A stretch of 64,000 nucleotides of DNA from CAIOHW01 sp046317855 (GCA_046317855.1 JBKCVM010000147.1:7774-71773); one strand, 5' to 3'; shown: positions 49,578 to 58,826, counted from the first letter of the stretch. Made by a program: numbers and translations. Notes: generated by a model from the sequence alone, not told the origin.

Positions 49578-50514
49578 CGACTCCACCCAGCAAAAGTTTC
49601 AGTGCGTTTCCGCCCAAGATCTTGTCTGCGTCATCTTGTGAGTAGACTCCGCCAGTGACGCCTTCTTCGATTCGCTTTTTTCCGACCGCGAGATTGCCCC
49701 CCACAAACGGCCAGTCGGTGCCAAAGAGCACTCGGTCTGCGCCGAGTCTGCGAACTGCCTCACCGATGATCTCAGCAGGCTGCCACGAAGTGTCGACCAG
49801 GATGTTCGAGTGGAGCTCACCCAGTTGGAGTGCTTTCTCGGGCTCATGAAAATTCATGTGCGCTAGCACAAAGCGGATTCTTCGATAGGCCTCAAACCAA
49901 GGCTCAAAGATTTCTACTTTTCCGAGTGAAGGGTTCTTATAAAAAACTCTATTTTGAATGCAGCCCGTATGAAGAATGACCGGCAGACTCTTGGATTGGG
50001 CCACTTCAAGTAACTCTCGGTAACGCGGACTTTCAGGGCCTTCTCCATCTGCTGAAGCATGGATCTTGAGTCCGCGAGCGCCCTTGTCAATCAAGTCCTC
50101 GAGCAGCTGACCTGGTTTTTCTGTTCCTGGAGGGACATTCATCACAGGGATGAGTCGGTCCGAGCTTTGAGAACAAGTTTCGAGTACCCACTCGTTTGAT
50201 GCAAAGGGGGGATGCGCAATTACGACGGCGCGGTCGACCCCTGAGGCGTCCATCGCTTCGATCAAATCCGCGGGAGTCGACTCAATGAGGAGCCGGGGCA
50301 GGGTGCTCAGGCCGCCCATTTGATCGAGTCCTGCACGAGCAAGTTTGGGCAAGAGCCGCATCCATACTTGAGCTTGATGCATTTTTTCTTGGGTGGGCTC
50401 GAGGAGATGGCGAACCGTTCGACGCGCTTGTTCGATCATGGGGGCAAGAGAGCCCGGCAAGACCTTCTCCATCGGATTTGGAAAGACATGCACATGAAAA
50501 TCGATCGTGGACAT
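49561..50514 (-). CDS. Amidohydrolase-2 family metal-dependent hydrolase
   Basis: A 317-residue TIM-barrel amidohydrolase (amidohydrolase 2 type). The metal site is IDFHVHVFPNP (HxH at 6-8), with ARGLKIHASADGEGP, VILHTGC, FVLAHMNFHEPEKAL and RVLFGTDWPFVGG (catalytic Asp). Members include decarboxylases and lactonases; the substrate here is unknown. It is the first gene of a two-gene minus-strand unit with the creatininase-family gene, whose start lies within its 3' end. Confidence 0.87.
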   Translation of the reverse strand: MSTIDFHVHVFPNPMEKVLPGSLAPMIEQARRTVRHLLEPTQEKMHQAQVWMRLLPKLARAGLDQMGGLSTLPRLLIESTPADLIEAMDASGVDRAVVIAHPPFASNEWVLETCSQSSDRLIPVMNVPPGTEKPGQLLEDLIDKGARGLKIHASADGEGPESPRYRELLEVAQSKSLPVILHTGCIQNRVFYKNPSLGKVEIFEPWFEAYRRIRFVLAHMNFHEPEKALQLGELHSNILVDTSWQPAEIIGEAVRRLGADRVLFGTDWPFVGGNLAVGKKRIEEGVTGGVYSQDDADKILGGNALKLLLGGVDAAMA

Positions 50515-50555
50515 AGGACTTCCAGTCTACCCGAAGGTGTGCGAAAAACGAGAGT

Positions 50556-51071
50556 ATGCAAACCGAAATGGAAAAAGACATTGATCTGGTCGCACCTTGG
50601 CTCAGAAAAGATCCAACCCGCTGGGCGGCTGGAGGTCTTGCGGGAGCTTTTGGTGGACTGGTGGCCTTAGTTCTTGCGGCAATCTATTGCCAGCTGCAGG
50701 GAACCGAGGCGCTTTTTCCGGTCAAAGTCATGGCTCTTCCGATTCTTGGGAGTGAGGCGACGGCAGTGGGTGCTGGAATGCTGTCGATCATAACGGGTCT
50801 ATTGGTTTTCGAAGCACTTTGCGCATTTTTAGGGGCAGTATTTGCTCACTTTACGTTTACGAATGCTCCTGGACCTCTGCTTGGAATGGGTTTCACTTGG
50901 GGAGCGTTCAGCTGGATTTTTATCAACAATCTTTTTAGTCCTTCTTTTTTGGCGGTTCGTGCAGCTGAACTTTCGCGTGGCGCAGGATTTGGCTTCTGGA
51001 TGGCATTTGGACTCTCACTGACATCGGTGGCGTTCTTTGACCGGATGCTTCGGGGCAGCAAGACCTCCTGA
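50556..51071 (+). CDS. Small polytopic membrane protein, unknown
   Basis: A 171-residue inner-membrane protein with a soluble 23-residue N-terminus and four hydrophobic helices: GGLAGAFGGLVALVLAAIYC, AGMLSIITGLLVFEALCAFL, LLGMGFTWGAFSWIFINNLF and GFGFWMAFGLSLTSVAFF. I do not recognise the family. It stands upstream of a receiver-domain gene but separated from it by a promoter-like region. Confidence 0.7.
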   Translation: MQTEMEKDIDLVAPWLRKDPTRWAAGGLAGAFGGLVALVLAAIYCQLQGTEALFPVKVMALPILGSEATAVGAGMLSIITGLLVFEALCAFLGAVFAHFTFTNAPGPLLGMGFTWGAFSWIFINNLFSPSFLAVRAAELSRGAGFGFWMAFGLSLTSVAFFDRMLRGSKTS

Positions 51072-51109
51072 GTTCAAGTTTTTAGGGTCAAAATTTTGAC
51101 AACTAAAAC

Positions 51110-51138
51110 TTGTCCGGTTCTCCGGACACAGCTATACG
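51110..51138 (+). promoter_or_regulatory. Promoter with overlapping palindrome before the receiver gene
   Basis: TTGTCC (51110-51115), 17 bases, TATACG (51133-51138), ten bases before GTG 51148. A perfect inverted repeat, TGTCCGG-TTCT-CCGGACA (51111-51128), covers the -35 and spacer, as an operator would. TTGACA at 51096-51101 is an alternative -35 without a good -10. Confidence 0.5.
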
Positions 51139-51147
51139 CCCTTTTGG

Positions 51148-51555
51148 GTGAAAGTTCTTATTTTAGAAGATCACGACGGGGTCCGTGAATCCATTGAGCT
51201 TCTGCTTGAGGTTGAAGGGTGCACGGTCGTTTCGTTTGCGAGTGCCACGGCTGCTCTAAAGTACCTTGAATCTGAGTTTGTGGACTTAGCGATTATTGAC
51301 TGGAACCTTCCTGAAATGTCGGGAGGGGAGTTTCTGGTAAAAGCGCGTGGGGTGCTTTTGCCCTTGTTCACACCCCAGCTGGTGCTTTTCTCCGGTGACT
51401 TTCGAGTGGCAGATCGGGCCCAAGAGCTCGGAGCAGATGCGTTCTTAGCTAAGCCCTTCAAACCCAATGCACTCAGTGAGCTTGTTCGATCCCTAGCAAA
51501 GCAGCATCCCGTAGTGGGAGCTCCGGTCAGGGACGGCTTTTCAGTTGTAGCTTAG
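51148..51555 (+). CDS. Single-domain response regulator (receiver only)
   Basis: A 135-residue lone receiver domain. Acidic pocket LEDHDG at 7-12, phosphorylation Asp51 (LAIIDWNLPEMSGGEF), Ser/Thr region VLFSGDF near 80 and Lys102 (FLAKPFKPN) are all present, so it should be phosphorylatable. There is no output domain; it probably works by protein contact, as CheY-like proteins do. No histidine kinase is in the window. The start is GTG 51148. Its end overlaps rfaE2 by 29 bases in convergent orientation. Confidence 0.9.
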   Translation: MKVLILEDHDGVRESIELLLEVEGCTVVSFASATAALKYLESEFVDLAIIDWNLPEMSGGEFLVKARGVLLPLFTPQLVLFSGDFRVADRAQELGADAFLAKPFKPNALSELVRSLAKQHPVVGAPVRDGFSVVA

Positions 51556-52039
51556 CCTTTTTGTTTATTTTCTCGACGATGGCCGTCGTGCTTTTTCCGG
51601 AAACAAACTTCAAGCTCTTGGCTTGTCCACCCCAGGATTGGACTTCTTTTGCCCCGACCATTTGAGAGGGCTTCCAGTCACCACCCTTCACGAGCACCCG
51701 AATGCGCTTTCCAAGTTGCTGGATCAGCTCAAGAGGTGTGTCGTGCTCAAACCAAGTGACATAGTCTACACATTCAAGCCCAGCCAGAACGGCCATCCGG
51801 TCTTCGAGACGGTTTACGGGCCGACCAGGTCCTTTAAGTTTGCTCACGGAGGCATCTGAGTTGAGGGCCACTATCAAAGTGTCCCCTTGCGCCCGGGCTT
51901 GCTCTAGGTAGGCCACATGGCCAGGATGCAGCAGATCAAAACAACCATTGGTGAAAACTGCCCTGTTGCTCTTAGCAAGAGCGCGCTTGAGGGCCGCAGG
52001 AGTCTTGATTTTGGATTGTGAGCTGCGTGGTTTCTTCAT
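51527..52039 (-). CDS. rfaE2: D-glycero-beta-D-manno-heptose 1-phosphate adenylyltransferase
   Basis: A 170-residue cytidylyltransferase-fold enzyme equal to the C-terminal half of HldE. It makes ADP-heptose from heptose-1-phosphate for the LPS core. The signature FTNGCFDLLHPGHVAYLEQA has the HxGH motif; GPGRPVNRLEDRMAVLAGL and VSGKSTTAIVEKI follow. The kinase half (RfaE1) is not in the window, so the enzyme is split here. It overlaps the upstream RDD gene by four bases. Confidence 0.93.
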   Translation of the reverse strand: MKKPRSSQSKIKTPAALKRALAKSNRAVFTNGCFDLLHPGHVAYLEQARAQGDTLIVALNSDASVSKLKGPGRPVNRLEDRMAVLAGLECVDYVTWFEHDTPLELIQQLGKRIRVLVKGGDWKPSQMVGAKEVQSWGGQAKSLKFVSGKSTTAIVEKINKKAKLQLKSRP

Positions 52040-52692
52040 CTTCTGGCGCGCACTGGCTGGACGTCAGCAGCAAGGTCATGCCAGCAGCGGCGATTTCGAT
52101 TGAACAGCGCCCAGAGGATCCCAAGACCCATGAAAAGGACGCTTGGGATAAAAAAGAAAGATCGCATGAAGATGGCGGCTGCACTTCCATTGAGTCGCAA
52201 TCCCACCATGCGCTTTCCCGGGGTGGATCCTAGGACTACTTCTTGGGCTACGACCAGCGCCCAGCTCAGTGAAATGGCAAAGAGGAGAGCAAATTCAATC
52301 ACCCCGGGTTCAAAGAGCACGAGGAGCTCATGGCCTAAAAAAGACATCACGCCAAAAAGCACCAGCAGCGAAAAAGCAAAGTGAGCAATGCTGTCTGTAA
52401 AAAACGCTAACAATCGGAGCATTAAATAGCCCAATCCAAACTTCTCTTGCTCCAGTGGCTCGACGGCTTCTGGTTGGACTGGAAGCTGAGCCAAGGGCTT
52501 GCCCCGAATCAATGGGGTGGTGGGAGCTAAGGGCACAACCGGCGGAGCGATTCGGATCGGGCCTGCAACAGTGGCTCCCGTGGAGGGAGAGTTTGGGGCG
52601 TAGGGGAGGCCCTCCGAAAACGGATGAAATCCGAGCCCTTTGTGGACCGGCTTAAACTGGATCTCAGAACTCTTAGGCGTACTTAGGTCCAT
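52036..52692 (-). CDS. RDD family membrane protein
   Basis: A 218-residue protein with a Pro-rich soluble N-terminus (about 85 residues) followed by an RDD domain. It has LRLLAFFTDSIAHFAFSLLV (the R/D positions are degenerate: R..DS), a middle helix FALLFAISLSWALVVAQEVV, then GSTPGKRMVGLRL and the last helix SFFFIPSVLFMGLGILWALF before RRCWHDLAADVQ. RDD proteins are inner-membrane proteins of varied or unknown role. It is coupled to rfaE2 downstream. Confidence 0.85.
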   Translation of the reverse strand: MDLSTPKSSEIQFKPVHKGLGFHPFSEGLPYAPNSPSTGATVAGPIRIAPPVVPLAPTTPLIRGKPLAQLPVQPEAVEPLEQEKFGLGYLMLRLLAFFTDSIAHFAFSLLVLFGVMSFLGHELLVLFEPGVIEFALLFAISLSWALVVAQEVVLGSTPGKRMVGLRLNGSAAAIFMRSFFFIPSVLFMGLGILWALFNRNRRCWHDLAADVQPVRARR

Positions 52693-52722
52693 GCTTCTTT
52701 GTCGCTCGAGGTGTTGCGCTGG

Positions 52723-53508
52723 TCAAGTACGGGTAGCAAGAGCATGGCTCATTGCCTGGCTCATGGTAAAGACAGCTGCAGTCTCAGCTCTCAGGATCAG
52801 GGGGCCAAAGGTCGCGGCAAGGAGATTTCCCATCCGGATTTCTGCAGCAAAAATGGTGCATTCGGCCGGGCTCCATCCACCCTCAGGACCTATGAGCACA
52901 TGGGTCAAAGACTCAGGCTGGTACTCAAACTCAATCGGCTGAGCTTCTTGAAAACCTGCTCCCGGCTCTACCGCGACCCAACGACGGGCAACTTTCTGCT
53001 GCAGCACTTGAGAGAGGGGCAGTGGAGGATCCACTTGAAGTCGATGCAGTCGTTCGCATTGCTTAAGCGCTTGATCTGCAATGCGCTGCCAGCGCTCGAC
53101 AAAATGTTGCGAGCCTTTTCGGCTGGTTTCGACCACGCCAAAATCGCATTCAACCGGTACGATCTTGTTTACTCCCAACTCGACGGCTTTTTCGATCACC
53201 CAGCTCATGGCATCTCCTTTGAGGATCGCCATTTCTAGAACTAAGCCAGTGGTCTCGGCTTGGAACAAACGGGTTTGGATAGGCGCCGTCGAGTCAGTTT
53301 CGAGCCAGAGTGCCTTGTCTCGATGGCGGATCCGTGCAGAAACCTCTGAGCCTCGGCCATTCAGTGCAATGACCCCATCACCTTCTCTGAGCCGAAGCAC
53401 CTGCTGCAAGTGGGCGGCCTCTTCGGAGCTCACCATGACAGGAGCTTTTTCTTGCGGAAGCGCGTCACATAGAACGCGGGGAATTCGATTGGAGCGGCGT
53501 TGAGTCAT
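52723..53508 (-). CDS. rsmE: 16S rRNA (uracil-1498-N3)-methyltransferase
   Basis: A 261-residue SPOUT-class methyltransferase modifying U1498 of 16S rRNA. N-terminal PUA-like part (HLQQVLRLREGDGVIALNGR), then MAILKGDAMSWVIEKAVELG, VPVECDFGVVE, HVLIGPEGGWSPAEC and GPLILRAETAAVFTMSQAMS, which form the SAM-binding knot. ATG 53508 is chosen because upstream codons do not match the family. It lies 44 bases after the peptide-binding protein gene on the same strand. Confidence 0.94.
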   Translation of the reverse strand: MTQRRSNRIPRVLCDALPQEKAPVMVSSEEAAHLQQVLRLREGDGVIALNGRGSEVSARIRHRDKALWLETDSTAPIQTRLFQAETTGLVLEMAILKGDAMSWVIEKAVELGVNKIVPVECDFGVVETSRKGSQHFVERWQRIADQALKQCERLHRLQVDPPLPLSQVLQQKVARRWVAVEPGAGFQEAQPIEFEYQPESLTHVLIGPEGGWSPAECTIFAAEIRMGNLLAATFGPLILRAETAAVFTMSQAMSHALATRT

Positions 53509-53551
53509 AAAGAGTCCTTGAGAGAAGTCATTGAAGCTTGGGAAGTGTGCG

Positions 53552-55096
53552 TCAATGAACTTGAAACAGGGGCGCCAGGGCTCCGCTTCGAGACAACTGA
53601 TGGGGCGAAAGACTTCCCAGCGTTTTCGTATAGAGCACAGCATTCTTCCAAAACCAAAGAGGAAAGTAAGGTAGATCAAGCATCATCTGTTCCTGCAGCT
53701 CTTGCAGTGCAATGTGTCGTCTGCTCGGGTTGGACTCCGCGGCAACGAGGTCAAGTAGAGCATCCACTTTTGAGTTAGAATAGCCTGAGCGATTGGATGA
53801 GCTGCCAGAGCGCAGTGAGCGCTCAAGAATCGATGCATCTGCGACGCCAATCCACCGTCCTAGAGATAACTGAAACGCTCCGCGCCTAACAGAGGCCAGA
53901 AAAACAGCCTGTTCCACGACTTCAATTTGAAGCTGGATTCCAATCTTTTTCCAAGCGTCTTGAATGATTCTAACGATTTCTTGCCCTTCTCGAATTGGCG
54001 TCGTCTTGAAAGAAAGCTTTAAACCCTGCCGCCAGCCCGTTTGCGGATCTCGCAGAAATCCTGCTTCGTCCAAAAGTTGCGTAGCCTGGGCCGGGTCATA
54101 GGGGATTCTGGCAGGTGAGTGCGCTTCTGGTAAAAAGGGCGCTAAAAAGCTAGTTGCTGGATCGGCCATTCGCGCAAGGCGATTTTGAATGATCGAATCG
54201 ACAGGGATGGCCATAGCTAGCGCACGGCGCACGCGCAGGTCCTTCAAGAAGGGGTCGCGGAGATTGAAGGCAAGGTAACTGACGTTGACTCCCGGCGCCT
54301 CAACAAGATGAAAACGCTCCGGATGCCTGTTGTGAAGCCAACGCGTCCTCTGTGGGGAGAATCCATTCTGTACGATCGACGCTTCACCTCTCAGAAGGCG
54401 AAGTGTGCGGGTGGTTTCATCTCTTATGATCAGGAGGCGGCCAGCGGGTTCGAACGATCCTTGAGGAGTGCGGCGTTCGAGGTTCAACTCATTTGTGGGA
54501 GTGAGAGAAAACGGCTGAGCACGAAAGCTGCCGCTCGCGATGATCGGCTTTTCAGGCTTTGGGTCCGAACATGGAGTTTGGCCTTCTTGCCGAAAGTACC
54601 TCAGTAGGGTGACGTTTCTGGAAAACCAAGGGTCGCCCCGCAAAAGCTCAAACGTCAGCGTGTCCTTTGTTGCAGAGAGTTTTTTTATCTCAGGAAGTGC
54701 TTGGACTGCCAGCGCCCTGGGCTTACCGGACGAATATTGTGAAAAGCATTGAATCAGGTCTTGAGCGGTGATGGGTCGGCCGGAATGGTCGGTAGCGCCA
54801 GGATGAATTTGAAAGACCCAGCGTCGATACGAGTCTTTGTGGCTCCAGCGGGTGGCTAGGTCTGGAAGGACCTCGAGGCTTGGACCCATTCGAGTAAGTG
54901 CCGCAAAAAGGAGAGCATTGATCCGCTGGCCCGAGGCGTCCAGCGTCATTCTTGGATTAAGGGTAGTTGGAGGCTGATCGATGAGGGCGATCACTCTGGG
55001 CGTCTCGCTTGCAAAGACCAGTGGGGTCATTTGTGTGGCCAGAGAGATCGCCCAGCACAAAGCCATTTCTTTGACGGTTTTTTCTTTTCTGATCAT
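53552..55096 (-). CDS. ABC transporter solute-binding protein, family 5 (peptide type)
   Basis: A 514-residue exported protein (signal KEMALCWAISLATQMTPLVF, cleavage near ASE). It belongs to the DppA/OppA solute-binding class for peptides or nickel-like complexes. Typical segments: QPPTTLNPRMTLDASGQRIN, DLATRWSHKDSYRRWVFQIH, HSGRPITAQDLIQCFSQY and VSYLAFNLRDPFLKDLRVRR. No permease or ATPase genes adjoin, so it works with a transporter elsewhere. There is no lipobox; it should be free in the periplasm. Confidence 0.88.
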   Translation of the reverse strand: MIRKEKTVKEMALCWAISLATQMTPLVFASETPRVIALIDQPPTTLNPRMTLDASGQRINALLFAALTRMGPSLEVLPDLATRWSHKDSYRRWVFQIHPGATDHSGRPITAQDLIQCFSQYSSGKPRALAVQALPEIKKLSATKDTLTFELLRGDPWFSRNVTLLRYFRQEGQTPCSDPKPEKPIIASGSFRAQPFSLTPTNELNLERRTPQGSFEPAGRLLIIRDETTRTLRLLRGEASIVQNGFSPQRTRWLHNRHPERFHLVEAPGVNVSYLAFNLRDPFLKDLRVRRALAMAIPVDSIIQNRLARMADPATSFLAPFLPEAHSPARIPYDPAQATQLLDEAGFLRDPQTGWRQGLKLSFKTTPIREGQEIVRIIQDAWKKIGIQLQIEVVEQAVFLASVRRGAFQLSLGRWIGVADASILERSLRSGSSSNRSGYSNSKVDALLDLVAAESNPSRRHIALQELQEQMMLDLPYFPLWFWKNAVLYTKTLGSLSPHQLSRSGALAPLFQVH

Positions 55097-55147
55097 TTTG
55101 CGTCTCGTTCTTGTCTCGATCGCAGGGGAGCCCTACCATAAGTGGCC

Positions 55148-56491
55148 ATGCTCAGTGTTGTGTCTCGTCGGGTGCCGCTGCTGTTTTTCTCCCTGCTTGG
55201 GTACTGTGCGTTTCTTGGGTGGATCGACGCATTGACGGCGCATAAAGTCCACGCTCGCGGCGGGGCAAGACCGGTCGTTGAGCGCAGCGAGCAAGTCGGT
55301 GGGGCTTTAGAGCCAGACGAAGTGCTCCCCCCTAAAATCGAAACCTCTGTCCAAGGGGTGGATCCTGGATTCGTTGTGGTTCCGCAGCTCAAAAGGCAAG
55401 TTGAGTTTTGGAAGCGCATTTATGGCCAGTATGACACGCGACAGGCAGTGGTGCACGACAGTCGTTACATTGACCTCGTTTATGAGGTCCTTCGCTACGC
55501 TCCAGAAGACTCGCCCCGTGACATCAGTAGAAAGAGCAAAGCCTCAAGAGCGCGCTGGCGCAATGCGCTTTTGGGTCTCCATCGCAAGCTCGATGAGCCC
55601 TCGAGCTGGAGCGAGGATGAAAAATACGTTTTCAAACTTTTTGAAGGGATTGAAGAGCCCAATAAGTTTCTGAATGCTGCTCATCGAAAGCGACTCCGGA
55701 CTCAGCTCGGTCAAAAAGATCGGTTTCGAGAAGGGTACATTGCCTCGGGAAAATACCTTCCATACATGGAAGCGATTTTCAAAGCGGAGGGTCTGCCGCT
55801 TGAGCTCACTCGGCTTCCGTTCGTAGAGAGCAGCTTCAACCTGAGAGCTAGGTCAAAAGTCGGAGCAAGCGGCATTTGGCAATTTATGCGTTCTACGGGC
55901 AGGCTCTACCTCAAGATTAAGGGCGGTCTTGACGAGCGCAATGACCCTATTCGTGCCACTGAGGCCGCTGCTCAGTTGCTCAGGCATAATTACGAATCTC
56001 TTGGAAATTGGCCTCTGGCTGTCACCGCTTACAACCACGGACGAATGGGGCTGATGCGGGCGGTGAGGCAAACCGGCTCCGATCAATTAGAGGATATTCT
56101 TTGGAATTACAGGAGCCGGAGCTTTGGATTTGCAAGTAGCAACTTTTTTGCCTGCCTTCTTGCTGCGATCGATATTGAGCGTAATGCCGAAGTGATTTTT
56201 GGAAAACTCGAGCGCGATCCGCCGCTTCGGTTTTACGAAGTGGAGATTCCGCACTCCATTGCGCTCACTGAGCTAGATCGCTATCTCAAGCTGGGCATGG
56301 ACTCGATCGAGGAATTCAACCCCGGCCTTTCGGCTGCCCATTTTAAGGGGCGGGAGCGGGTCCCGGCCGGCTATCGCCTCAGACTCCCGCTGCCCCCAGA
56401 CACGACTCCAGATCGTGAGTCGCGATTGTTTCTGGTGGGCTATGAGATGATTCCTAAGGTTCTCAAGGGCCCGGCAGTGAAAACGCGGTAG
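55148..56491 (+). CDS. Lytic transglycosylase, MltD-like (SLT domain)
   Basis: A 447-residue exported muramidase-like enzyme that cuts peptidoglycan to 1,6-anhydro products. A signal/anchor at the N-terminus (VPLLFFSLLGYCAFLGWIDA) is followed by the SLT domain near 200-340: LPFVESSFNLRARSKVGASG (catalytic Glu), GIWQFM, RNDPIRATEAAAQLL and AVTAYNHGRMGLMRAV. The C-terminal stretch (IEEFNPGLSAAHFKGRERVP, AGYRLRLPLP) resembles a single degenerate LysM-like segment. ATG 55148 is used; GTG 55142 is the alternative. Confidence 0.9.
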   Translation: MLSVVSRRVPLLFFSLLGYCAFLGWIDALTAHKVHARGGARPVVERSEQVGGALEPDEVLPPKIETSVQGVDPGFVVVPQLKRQVEFWKRIYGQYDTRQAVVHDSRYIDLVYEVLRYAPEDSPRDISRKSKASRARWRNALLGLHRKLDEPSSWSEDEKYVFKLFEGIEEPNKFLNAAHRKRLRTQLGQKDRFREGYIASGKYLPYMEAIFKAEGLPLELTRLPFVESSFNLRARSKVGASGIWQFMRSTGRLYLKIKGGLDERNDPIRATEAAAQLLRHNYESLGNWPLAVTAYNHGRMGLMRAVRQTGSDQLEDILWNYRSRSFGFASSNFFACLLAAIDIERNAEVIFGKLERDPPLRFYEVEIPHSIALTELDRYLKLGMDSIEEFNPGLSAAHFKGRERVPAGYRLRLPLPPDTTPDRESRLFLVGYEMIPKVLKGPAVKTR

Positions 56492-56529
56492 GCCCAGGCA
56501 GGGGGCTGTGTTAGCTTCCAATCCCGAGC

Positions 56530-57129
56530 ATGTTCTTGGTTGGAATCGCCGGAGGCTCCGGCTCGGGTAAGACGACTTTTGCTAATAAGATCCTTCAGCG
56601 GGTCACTGACCCCGGCGTGGCACTGCTACATCAGGACAGCTATTATCTCCCTTCTCTGCCCGAGGGTGCAAACTTTGACCACCCTGACGCATTTGACTGG
56701 CCGCTCCTGAGGAACCATCTCGAAGCCCTCAAGCAGGGCTTAACAGTCCAAGTGCCTGTTTACGATTATCGTACCAACCGGAGAACGTTACAAACTCAGC
56801 CGGTCGGTCCAAGCAAGGTGATTGTACTCGAGGGCATCTTCACTTTGTGGGATCCGCCGCTCAGGAGTCTTTTTGATCTTAAAATTTATCTACACGTCGA
56901 AGCAGACATCCGGTTTATCCGTCGACTTCACCGGGACGTACGAGAACGAGGAAGAAGTCTCGATGGGATTATTCGACAGTACTACGATACGGTCCGGCCG
57001 ATGCATCATGAGTACTTGGAGCCCACGCGGCAGTATGCCGACATTTCAGTGGGTGAAGAAACAGACGTTGCGGCTGAAGTGATTGCGGCCCGGATCCTCT
57101 CTGCAACTAGCGGAGCACCTGTTGAATGA
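56530..57129 (+). CDS. udk: Uridine kinase
   Basis: A 199-residue P-loop kinase that phosphorylates uridine and cytidine in pyrimidine salvage. Walker A is GIAGGSGSGKTTFANKI at 5-21, with LHQDSYY, NFDHPDAFDWPLL, VPVYDYRTNRR, VIVLEGIFTLWDP and RRLHRDVRERGRSLDGIIRQ following. It pairs with the uridine phosphorylase-like gene at 8.9 kb in the same salvage route, though far away. It overlaps rnj by four bases. Confidence 0.95.
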   Translation: MFLVGIAGGSGSGKTTFANKILQRVTDPGVALLHQDSYYLPSLPEGANFDHPDAFDWPLLRNHLEALKQGLTVQVPVYDYRTNRRTLQTQPVGPSKVIVLEGIFTLWDPPLRSLFDLKIYLHVEADIRFIRRLHRDVRERGRSLDGIIRQYYDTVRPMHHEYLEPTRQYADISVGEETDVAAEVIAARILSATSGAPVE

Positions 57130-58796
57130 CCGATTCAGCCTTAAAAGTTCTGCCCTTGGGGGGCCTGGGTGAAATTGGTATGAACTGCATGGTCCTCGAG
57201 TTTAACGACGAAATCATCGTCGTGGACTGCGGGCTGCTCTTTTCTGATTTGGACCATTTTGGCGTGGAATTTGTCATTCCAGATTTCACTTATTTGGTCG
57301 AGCGCCGAGACAAGGTTAGGGCCATCGTCCTCACTCATGGCCACGAGGACCACATTGGAGCGTTGCCTTTCTTGCTCAAGGCAGGAGTACGCGCTCCAGT
57401 TTTTGCCTCAAATTTTACTTCTCTCATGGTCAGGCACAGATTGCGTGAGCACGGGCTTGAGGACTCCACAGACCTTCGTATTCTCAAAATGCGTGAGCGT
57501 GTAGAGCTGGGAAGGTTTGCAATCACCGCTGAATCCGTCAACCACAGTATTGTCGATGCAGCCGCAATTTTTATTGAGACTCCGCTTGGAAAAGTGGTGC
57601 ACACCGGCGACTTTAAAATTGATCCGACACCTTTTTATGGCTCAATGCTGGATCTGGGCGCGTTTGGAAAAATTGGAGACGAAGGGGTTCTTTTGCTCCT
57701 CTCTGACTCAACGAACATCGAGCGCTGTGATCCCAGTCTGAGTGAGTCGCGGATTTACGAGCGTTTTGAGGAACTTTTTTCTAGAGCTCAAGGGTTAACC
57801 ATCGTGGCCATGTTTGCTTCGAATGTGGCAAGGATGGGCCAGATTTTGCAGATTGCGGAGAAACAGGGCAAGCGTGTGGTTCTCTCGGGCCGCAGCATGG
57901 AGGGCAACGCAAACCTCGCCGTTGAGGCAGGTTATCTCAAAAATGCGGCAAAAGTATTGATCTCGCTCGATCAGATCGATGAATTTGATCGGAGCCAAGT
58001 GGTCGTGATTTCGAGCGGATCACAGGCTGAGCACGGCGCCGCTCTTCAGCGCATGGCACATGGCGAGCACCGTCAGCTCAAGATCACCCCGGGAGATACG
58101 GTTCTTTTGAGTTCTCGGTATATCCCCGGAAATGAAAAGGCCATTGGCCGTATGATCAACGAACTATTTAAGCAGGGTGCTGAGGTTCTTTACGAGACGG
58201 TTCACGACATCCACACTTCAGGGCATGCAACTCGACCCGAACTTAAAAAGATGATTGAGACCGTCAGACCTCGGTTCTTTGTTCCGATCCACGGTGAGTA
58301 CAGGCACCTGGTGCATCATGCCCGCCTAGCAAGAGAGTGTGGGCTGCGCGAGGACCAGGTCCTAGTAGCAAGCAACGGAGACGTCATTGAAATCACTCCA
58401 GACCAGATCGAAGTAGTCGAGAAACTGGAGGAACCACGGGTTCTCATAGAGGGTCGTGAGGGTAATGACGTTTCTAAATTAGTGCTCAAGGATCGAAGAC
58501 AGCTCGGTGAAAAGGGTGTGGTCTTTGCGCTTCTGGTGCGCAACGCAGAGAGTAGGCGCATTCTGACAGCCCCTGAGATCATGACCAAGGGGCTAGCCAG
58601 TGAGCAGGTCGAGCAGTGGCTCGTTGAAGAGGCAAAAAACCTCGTCAAAAGGCTGGTCAGGGAGTACGAGCTCCAAGTTTCAACTCAGGGAATAGAGTCC
58701 GATCTCCAAGAGAACATCCGTATTGAGCTCAGGAGATTTTTTCTATCCAATTTGGGCAAGAAGCCCACTGTGATGCCAATTATTTTGGATCTTTAG
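57126..58796 (+). CDS. rnj: Ribonuclease J
   Basis: A 556-residue metallo-beta-lactamase/beta-CASP ribonuclease with 5'-exo and endonuclease action on mRNA and rRNA precursors. Metal motif HGHEDHIGALPF has His71, His73, Asp75 and His76. Further motifs are HTGDFKIDPTP, SDSTN, VVLSGRSMEGN, HTSGHATRPELKKMI and FFVPIHGEYRHL. A C-terminal beta domain follows (about 455-556). It overlaps udk by ATGA. Rnase J in a Gram-negative is in line with deltaproteobacteria-like lineages. Confidence 0.96.
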   Translation: MTDSALKVLPLGGLGEIGMNCMVLEFNDEIIVVDCGLLFSDLDHFGVEFVIPDFTYLVERRDKVRAIVLTHGHEDHIGALPFLLKAGVRAPVFASNFTSLMVRHRLREHGLEDSTDLRILKMRERVELGRFAITAESVNHSIVDAAAIFIETPLGKVVHTGDFKIDPTPFYGSMLDLGAFGKIGDEGVLLLLSDSTNIERCDPSLSESRIYERFEELFSRAQGLTIVAMFASNVARMGQILQIAEKQGKRVVLSGRSMEGNANLAVEAGYLKNAAKVLISLDQIDEFDRSQVVVISSGSQAEHGAALQRMAHGEHRQLKITPGDTVLLSSRYIPGNEKAIGRMINELFKQGAEVLYETVHDIHTSGHATRPELKKMIETVRPRFFVPIHGEYRHLVHHARLARECGLREDQVLVASNGDVIEITPDQIEVVEKLEEPRVLIEGREGNDVSKLVLKDRRQLGEKGVVFALLVRNAESRRILTAPEIMTKGLASEQVEQWLVEEAKNLVKRLVREYELQVSTQGIESDLQENIRIELRRFFLSNLGKKPTVMPIILDL

Positions 58797-58826
58797 TTCA
58801 GGCTTTTGGAAAAAGAAGGAAGTCCC

